Source of the DNA: UBA8522 sp035528895
GTDB lineage: Bacteria; Acidobacteriota; Aminicenantia; Aminicenantales; UBA8522
Assembly (NCBI GenBank): GCA_035528895.1
Contig: DATKXS010000044.1
Location: 1-8,352, forward strand
Direction of reading: 5' to 3'
DNA: 8,352 bases
Shown here piece by piece: positions 1 through 6,105 of the stretch (position 1 is its first letter; each line of letters opens with the position of its first letter). A program made the position numbers and the translations under genes. The notes below the pieces were generated by a model. The model was not told where the DNA came from. It made no database searches and saw only the letters and a program-made list of their open reading frames with translations.

Positions 1-66
1 CCGGTCGTTCATCGCCACAAACATCGAATACCTTTTGTGCGCATCGCACCCAAAATATCGGTTCAT
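1..66 (-). CDS. IS110-family transposase (DEDD recombinase), N-terminal fragment cut by window edge
   Basis: The minus strand opens with ATG at 66 and stays open for 22 codons to the edge, reading MNRYFGCDAHKRYSMFVAMN followed by DR. The G-x-D-x-H-K pattern (G6, D8, H10, K11) followed by a short hydrophobic strand is the characteristic start of IS110/IS1111 transposases. In that family it is the first strand of the RuvC-like DEDD domain, and the Asp is the first catalytic acidic residue. A very strong Shine-Dalgarno (GGAGGGAGGAGGA, complement of 75-87) ends 8 nt before the ATG and fixes the start. These enzymes recombine DNA without terminal inverted repeats, some guided by an element-encoded bridge RNA. 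The rest of the gene, including the C-terminal serine-containing domain, lies outside the window, so intactness is unknown. It lies downstream of eno on the same strand. Recognition rests on 22 residues, but the motif and the RBS agree. Confidence 0.8.
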   Translation of the reverse strand, partial: MNRYFGCDAHKRYSMFVAMNDR

Positions 67-119
67 GCTGCAGTTCCTCCTCCCTCCTTTTATAAACCTT
101 TTCTTGGAGGGACTGCAGC
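67..119 (-). promoter_or_regulatory. Leader hairpin enclosing the transposase ribosome binding site
   Basis: In the minus-strand transcript GCTGCAG (complement of 113-119) plus TCCCTCC (106-112) can pair with GGAGGGA (81-87) and CTGCAGC (67-73). This gives two 7-bp helices separated by a one-sided 7-nt bulge, GGAGGAA (74-80), with an 18-nt A-rich loop (88-105). The purine-rich Shine-Dalgarno run at 75-87 falls partly in the upper helix and partly in the bulge, so folding should limit ribosome access to the transposase start at 66. The pairing is read directly from the sequence. A role in dampening transposase translation, or as the 3' part of a structured element RNA, is inference. Confidence 0.5.
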
Positions 120-133
120 GCTTTCATATAATC

Positions 134-193
134 AATGACAATATCAGTATTTCAATAACAATATCAGCATTCCAATAACAAGATCAGTATTTC
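134..193. repeat. Three tandem 20-bp AT-rich direct repeats
   Basis: Three contiguous 20-bp units sit at 134-153, 154-173 and 174-193. On the plus strand the units read AATGACAATATCAGTATTTC, AATAACAATATCAGCATTCC and AATAACAAGATCAGTATTTC. They differ from a common consensus (AATAACAATATCAGTATTTC) at one, two and one positions. The core AATA-TCAG-TATT is a small dyad, intact only in the first unit. The block is strikingly AT-rich against the GC-rich surroundings. Possible roles are protein-binding iterons, part of the insertion element's end, or a variable-number repeat. There are no unique spacers, so it is not a CRISPR array. Confidence 0.85.
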
Positions 194-275
194 ACGGATA
201 TGGGATGATATGTTGTCATTGCAGGCGGCTCATGGAAGCGCGGCAATGGCACTTCAGGCAACTCAAGCGAATGGT

Positions 276-1559
276 TCAGTGCTTAAAGGCGGTGCGACCG
301 GCGTAGACGGCCGCCTCGCCCAACTCCTCCTCAATCCGGAGGAGTTGGTTGTATTTTTCCACCCGCTCACCGCGGCACGGCGCTCCCGTCTTGAGCTGTC
401 CTGTTCCCATGGCGACGGTGAAATCGGAGATGAAGCTGTCCACGGTCTCGCCGCTGCGGTGGGAGACCATGGACTTCCAGCCGGCCTCCCGGGCCGTATC
501 GATGGCCAGGATGGTTTCGGTCAGGGTTCCGATCTGGTTGAGCTTGATCAGAACCGCATTGGCCGCCTTCTCCCGGATCCCGCGGGCGATCCGCCTGATG
601 TTGGTGACAAAGAGGTCGTCGCCGACCAGCTGGATTCTCCCGCCCATAGTTATGTTGAGGAGTTTCCAGCCGCTCCAATCATCTTCGGCCAGGCCGTCTT
701 CGATGCTGATGATGGGATACTTATCGACCCAATCGGCATACAGGGCGACCATCTCCTCGGCGCCGATCTTGCGGCCCTCCGTCCGCAGAAAGTAGAGGCC
801 GCCCTCGAAGAAGCTGCTTGCGGCCGGATCAAGGACGATGGCAATGTCATCTCCCGCCTTATAGCCGGCCTTTTCCACGGCTTTGAGGATCAACTCGACC
901 GCCTCGGCGTTTCTCTTCAGGGCAGGAGAAAAGCCGCCCTCATCCCCTACCCCAGTGGCATATCCTTTGGATTTGAGCACGTCCTTCAGCGCTTGGTAAA
1001 CCTCGGCCCCCCAGCGCAGGGCGTTCCTGAAGTCGGGCGCGCCCACGGGAGCGATCATGAACTCCTGGAGATCGGTCGCCTGCCAGTTGGCGTGGGCGCC
1101 GCCGTTGAGGATGTTGAACATCGGGACCGGCAGAGTCTTTGCGGAATCGCCGCCGAGATACCGGAAGAGCGGCTTCCCCGCGGCCTGGGCGGCCGCCCGG
1201 GCAACGGCCAGGCTGATACCCAAGATCGCGTTCGCCCCGTACTTTTCCTTGTTTTCCGTCCCGTCGAAATCGATCATCGCCCGGTCGAGGGCGGCCTGGG
1301 CGAACGCATCCCTACCGACGATGTGTTTGGCCAACGGTCCGTTGACGTTTCCGACAGCTTGCAGAACGCCTTTGCCTCCGTAGCGTTTCGCATCCTTGTC
1401 CCGAAGCTCGAGCGCCTCGTGCACACCCGTGGAGGCGCCGGAGGGCACCGCCGCCCGGCCTAAGGCGCCGCCTTCCAACCGGACGTCCACTTCCACCGTG
1501 GGGTTTCCCCGCGAGTCCAGGATCTCCCGGGCCCGGATATCGACGATCGTTGATTCCAT
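276..1559 (-). CDS. eno: Enolase (phosphopyruvate hydratase)
   Basis: This cytoplasmic enzyme interconverts 2-phosphoglycerate and phosphoenolpyruvate in glycolysis and gluconeogenesis. The product is 427 aa, normal for bacterial enolase. Visible landmarks are GNPTVEVDV (18-26), SGAST (40-44, catalytic loop), NGGAHA (152-157, catalytic-loop His156), GDEGGF (205-210, acid/base Glu207), the metal ligands Asp244, Glu287 and Asp314 in LDPAAS, SIEDGL and VGDDLF, LIKLNQIGTLTET (337-349, catalytic Lys339), SHRSGE (366-371) and GQLKTGAP (387-394, Lys390). The ATG follows AAAGGAG at about 6 nt and lies 18 nt after the glnS stop, so it is the promoter-distal gene of a gltX-glnS-eno operon. Oddities: AASSF where AASEF is usual, GETVD where GETED is usual, and an altered mobile loop (HANWQATDLQEFM) one residue longer than in E. 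coli. All catalytic residues named above remain, so an active enzyme is expected. Confidence 0.97.
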   Translation of the reverse strand: MESTIVDIRAREILDSRGNPTVEVDVRLEGGALGRAAVPSGASTGVHEALELRDKDAKRYGGKGVLQAVGNVNGPLAKHIVGRDAFAQAALDRAMIDFDGTENKEKYGANAILGISLAVARAAAQAAGKPLFRYLGGDSAKTLPVPMFNILNGGAHANWQATDLQEFMIAPVGAPDFRNALRWGAEVYQALKDVLKSKGYATGVGDEGGFSPALKRNAEAVELILKAVEKAGYKAGDDIAIVLDPAASSFFEGGLYFLRTEGRKIGAEEMVALYADWVDKYPIISIEDGLAEDDWSGWKLLNITMGGRIQLVGDDLFVTNIRRIARGIREKAANAVLIKLNQIGTLTETILAIDTAREAGWKSMVSHRSGETVDSFISDFTVAMGTGQLKTGAPCRGERVEKYNQLLRIEEELGEAAVYAGRTAFKH

Positions 1560-1577
1560 AATTGACTCCTTTGCTTC

Positions 1578-3271
<1,694 letters not shown>

Positions 3272-3275
<4 letters not shown>

Positions 3276-4555
3276 GGGACAACGCCTCGCAAACGTTTCA
3301 GGACTTTTTCCTTTCCCAGAAGTTCCATCATCTCGAAGAGCCCGGCTCCGCTCGTCTGGCCGCTGACGGCTATGCGGGCGGGGTGGATGAGAGCGGCGGG
3401 TTTGAGCCCCCGCTCCTCGGCCAGCTGCCGGCAGGCCACTTCGACAGAGGCGGCGGTGAAAGACGCCAGGGCCTCCAGCCGATCGGCCAGTATCCGCAGG
3501 TTCTCGAGGTTCTCGGGCTTGTCAAGGTATTTCTTCTTCCCCGCTTCCTCGACGGCATAATCGTCCCGGAAGAAACAGTCGGTCATCTCCACGAAATCGC
3601 GGAGCGTTTTCAGCCGGATCTGGTAGAGATCGATAAGCCGGAGGAGGTGCTCGTCGGTTGCTCCGGCGAGCGCGACACCGCCGGCGACGAGATGTTCCTT
3701 GACGAGGGGCAGGAGGTCGGCCGGCGTTTTTTTCATGATGTGGGCGGCGTTCAGCCAGCGCAGCTTCTGGAGGTCGAACTTGGCCTGGACATCCCCCATC
3801 CGGCCGATCTCGAACATCCTGGCCGCCTCTTCCAGGGTCAGGACCTCGTGCTCTTCCCCGGGATACCAGCCGAGGAGGATCAGGTGATTGACCAGGGCCT
3901 CGGGAAGATATCCCTCCTTCCGGTATTCCTCGACCGAAACCCCGCCGTGCCGCTTGGAGAGCTTGGCCCCGTCCGGGCCGAGGATCAGGGGCATGTGGCC
4001 GAACCGCGGGGGAGTGAGTCCGAAGGCTTCGTAAAAAAGGATCTGCTTGGGCGTGTTGGAGATATGGTCGTCGCCGCGCAGGATGTCGGTAATGGCCATC
4101 TCGGCGTCGTCTACAACGCAGGCGAAGTTATAGGACGGGGAGCCGTCCGACTTGATCAGGACCTGGTCCTTGATGTCGTCGGTCCGGACCGAGATGCGGC
4201 CGTGGATGAGGTCGTCGTATTCGACGGTGCGCCCTTTCTCCACCCGGAAAAGGATGGCCTCTCCTTCTCTATAGGCCTTCCCGCCGCCCACAAGCTCCTC
4301 GGCCTTCTGCCGATACAGGGGAAAGCGGCGGCTCTGGAAGAGCAGCTCGCCGTCCCAGTCCAAACCGAGCCAGCGCAGGTCGCTGAGGATCTCCTCGAGG
4401 TAGCGGACGTCGGACCGGACCTTATCGGTATCCTCGACCCGGATCAGGAACCGCCCCCCCGTATGACGGGCATGAAGCCAGTTGAAAAGGGCCGTTCGGG
4501 CGCTCCCCAGATGGAGGTAGCCCGTCGGGCTGGGCGCGAATCGGACGGTGACCAT
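3272..4555 (-). CDS. gltX: Glutamyl-tRNA synthetase, short form lacking the zinc-binding region
   Basis: This class I synthetase attaches glutamate to tRNA-Glu. Recognisable are FAPSPTGYLHLGSARTAL (6-23, HIGH-type motif at 15-18), RVEDTD (39-44), SYNFACVVDD (141-150), RGDDHISNTPKQ (160-171), KLSKRHG (198-204, KMSKS motif) and WLNAAHI (267-273). The C-terminal anticodon-binding part ends with LLGKEKVLKRL. At 427 aa it is shorter than the usual 465-490. By hand alignment to E. coli GluRS the loss is internal: after GKAYR (92-96) the sequence goes almost straight to AILFRV (100-105), missing about 36 residues that hold the Cys/His zinc site and its surrounding helix. The FAPSPTG motif begins six residues from the N terminus, so the start is secure, yet no Shine-Dalgarno precedes it. 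A sigma70-like promoter at 4567-4595 would give a leader of only about 5 nt. Its stop overlaps the glnS start. Confidence 0.95.
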
Positions 4556-4566
4556 TTTTCTGGACT

Positions 4567-4595
4567 AAAATAGCACAGGAGGCGGAAGCGGTCAA
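4567..4595 (-). promoter_or_regulatory. Putative sigma70-type promoter of the gltX-glnS-eno operon
   Basis: On the minus strand a -35 box TTGACC (complement of 4590-4595) is followed by exactly 17 nt and a -10 box TATTTT (complement of 4567-4572). Matches to TTGACA and TATAAT are 5/6 and 4/6. The expected start would be near 4560-4561, about 5 nt before the gltX ATG at 4555. That would make the mRNA nearly leaderless, in keeping with the missing Shine-Dalgarno. The match is visible in the sequence; activity is inferred. Confidence 0.55.
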
Positions 4596-4608
4596 ACAAC
4601 CAGCCGCC
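4581..4608 (-). terminator. Stem-loop directly after the lipoprotein stop, without a U-tract
   Basis: The minus strand right after the lipoprotein stop reads GGCGG (complement of 4604-4608), then an inner GGTT-GTTT-GACC hairpin, then CCGCC (4581-4585). This gives a 5-bp GC outer stem and a 3-4-bp inner stem. The next bases are TCCTGTGC rather than a U-run, so efficient intrinsic termination is doubtful. It may attenuate read-through or protect the 3' end of the upstream mRNA. It overlaps the -35 box of the gltX promoter. Confidence 0.3.
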
Positions 4609-6081
4609 CTATTGCCTGTAGGTGAACGTCGCGCACCCGGGAGCGGGCGTCATGCCGCGGATATCATCAGTGAAGCTGCTCATGCAGAGTTGGCTTTGCC
4701 GCCCGTCGGCGCACGCGGCGCAGGTGACCTGAAGCCGGAGGACGGCGATCGTTCCCGAACTGCCGACGGGGACGGCTAGGTTCGGGTCTCCCGCGAAGCC
4801 GCCGATTCTGACTCCGGTGCCGGTTTCGCTGCCTGTCACAAACGCCCAGCTCCCCGTCAGGCTGCCCTTGTTGACGCCGACGAAAGCGAACATCGTTTTA
4901 TCATAGGTGATATCCATTCCGAACGCTTTGATCTCGCTTGTGTTGCCCAGGATCGAAATTCGGACATCGATCGTGTTTCCCGTTCCCCCGGAGTTCGGAA
5001 CGCAGGAAATGCTGATCTGGTTATTGGTCGGAACGCTGCCGATCACCAGCGTCACCTGGACGGCCCGGGGGCTGTTGGTGGCGTTAGGGCTCGAGACCGT
5101 GATCAGTCCGGTATACGTTCCCGTGGTCAAGCCGGCGATGTTGACGGAAACCGTATGCGAGACGTCCTTTCCAGTGGAGGTGCCGCTCGCCGGGGTGACG
5201 TTCATCCAGGCGGCGTCGTCGGTGACGACATAATTCAGGGTCCCCTGGCCGGAGTTCCGAACCCTGATCCTCTGGGTCGCCGGGTTCGGTCCTCCCACCA
5301 TGGCATTGAAGGTCAGGGACGATGGGCTCACGGCGATGGCCGGGGGAAGTGAGGTGCCGATCGTCAGGGTGACATTGACGACCTGCGGATTGTTGACCGC
5401 ATTGCTATCTGCGATCGTAACGACGGCGGTGTATGTCCCCGTCGTCAACCCGGCCGTGTTTACGGTCAGCGAATGCGTGACTTCGTTTCCAGTGGACGTC
5501 CCCGAAGCGGGGTTCACCGCGAGCCAGTTGGCGTCGTCGGTAAGCGTATAGTTGAGAGTGCCCTGTCCGCTGTTCCGAACCCGGATCGTCTGGGCCGCCG
5601 GGTTCGAGCCGCCTACAGCCGCGCTGAAATTCACATCCCTCGGAGTGACCGATATCTCCGGCGGCGGCTGCTCGCTCAGGTTAAGCGAAACGGTGACCTG
5701 CTGAGGGCTATTGCAGGCCTGGATGCTCGAGACCGTAATCTTGGCCGTGTAAGCCTCCGACCTGGAGGCCAGACCGGTCTTATCCACGGAAACCAAGTGC
5801 TCGATAATCTGACCGTCGGAAGCTCCGCCGCTCGGGGAGACGGTCAGCCAGTCGGCATCGTCGACGATCGTATAAACCATATTTTCAACACCCGAATTCT
5901 TGATCTGAAAGACCTGGGGAGCAGGATTGGAGCCGGCTTCAGAAGCGGAAAACGTGAGCGTGTCGCCGTTCACCCAGATCACCGGATGGGTCTCGTAGGT
6001 GAATGGACCCTTACAGCTGGTTTGGTACGATAAGAATAAAAGAACCGCGAGAACAATCAACCCGGCCTTCTTGGAAAACAT
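4609..6081 (-). CDS. Predicted surface lipoprotein with three BACON-like repeats and a C-terminal cohesin-like domain
   Basis: The 490-aa product begins with a lysine pair and a hydrophobic core (GLIVLAVLLFL, 7-17) ending in YQTSC with Cys23, consistent with a lipoprotein signal peptide, although the lipobox is weak (Gln at -3). Three beta-sandwich repeats follow at about 33-137, 141-242 and 246-347. Repeats 2 and 3 are very similar (both contain IRVRNSGQGTLNY, PASGTSTG and AGLTTGTYT). The DDAxW...VxPxSG core resembles BACON domains. Residues about 353-490 form a cohesin-like domain (FGMDITYDKTMF, 387-398; VGSSGTIAVLRLQVTC, 439-454) with four further cysteines. The ATG has GGGAG about 9 nt upstream and lies 24 nt after the stop of the preceding gene, so the two are likely co-transcribed. 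It probably sits on the outer face of the cell envelope as a binding or scaffold protein. Ligand and partner are unknown; a dockerin-bearing partner next door is an attractive guess. Confidence 0.8.
   Translation of the reverse strand: MFSKKAGLIVLAVLLFLSYQTSCKGPFTYETHPVIWVNGDTLTFSASEAGSNPAPQVFQIKNSGVENMVYTIVDDADWLTVSPSGGASDGQIIEHLVSVDKTGLASRSEAYTAKITVSSIQACNSPQQVTVSLNLSEQPPPEISVTPRDVNFSAAVGGSNPAAQTIRVRNSGQGTLNYTLTDDANWLAVNPASGTSTGNEVTHSLTVNTAGLTTGTYTAVVTIADSNAVNNPQVVNVTLTIGTSLPPAIAVSPSSLTFNAMVGGPNPATQRIRVRNSGQGTLNYVVTDDAAWMNVTPASGTSTGKDVSHTVSVNIAGLTTGTYTGLITVSSPNATNSPRAVQVTLVIGSVPTNNQISISCVPNSGGTGNTIDVRISILGNTSEIKAFGMDITYDKTMFAFVGVNKGSLTGSWAFVTGSETGTGVRIGGFAGDPNLAVPVGSSGTIAVLRLQVTCAACADGRQSQLCMSSFTDDIRGMTPAPGCATFTYRQ
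5041..5985 (-). repeat. Three in-frame domain repeats of about 315 nt in the lipoprotein gene
   Basis: Three domain-length repeats lie at about 5671-5985, 5356-5661 and 5041-5346, in coding order. The second and third are spaced 315 nt (105 codons) apart and share long runs of residues. The first is more diverged (SNPAPQVFQIKNSG against SNPAAQTIRVRNSG). The pattern suggests an old duplication followed by a more recent one of the inner unit. Confidence 0.75.
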
Positions 6082-6105
6082 CGGTTTTTACTCCCAATCC
6101 ATGGA

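Larger units (their letters stand above)
67..275 (-). other. Gene-free region between eno and transposase; candidate IS110 left end with bridge RNA
   Basis: These 209 nt contain no credible reading frame. They hold, in transcription order, a small hairpin at 255-235 (GAAGUGC pairing with GCGCUUC, one G-U pair, 7-nt loop), three tandem 20-bp AT-rich repeats (193-134), and the hairpin over the transposase RBS (119-67). No U-run follows the first hairpin, so no intrinsic terminator for eno is evident. In IS110-group elements the noncoding segment upstream of the recombinase gene can encode a structured bridge RNA of roughly 150-200 nt that pairs with target and donor DNA; a segment of this size and position fits. 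The element boundary cannot be placed because IS110 ends lack terminal inverted repeats, so part of this stretch may simply be the 3' flank of eno. Confidence 0.4.

Noticed and set aside
134..193. CRISPR array
   Set aside because: The 20-bp units are directly contiguous with no unique spacers, and no cas genes are visible.
235..255. Intrinsic terminator of the eno operon
   Set aside because: The hairpin has a G-U pair and is followed by CATGAGCC rather than a U-run.
210..1463. Long plus-strand reading frame opposite enolase (417 codons)
   Set aside because: It is antisense to a clearly conserved eno gene. GC-rich codon usage leaves the opposite frames free of stops, and the translation shows no recognisable domain.
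3383..4573. Plus-strand reading frame (396 codons) opposite gltX
   Set aside because: Antisense shadow of gltX with no family signature.
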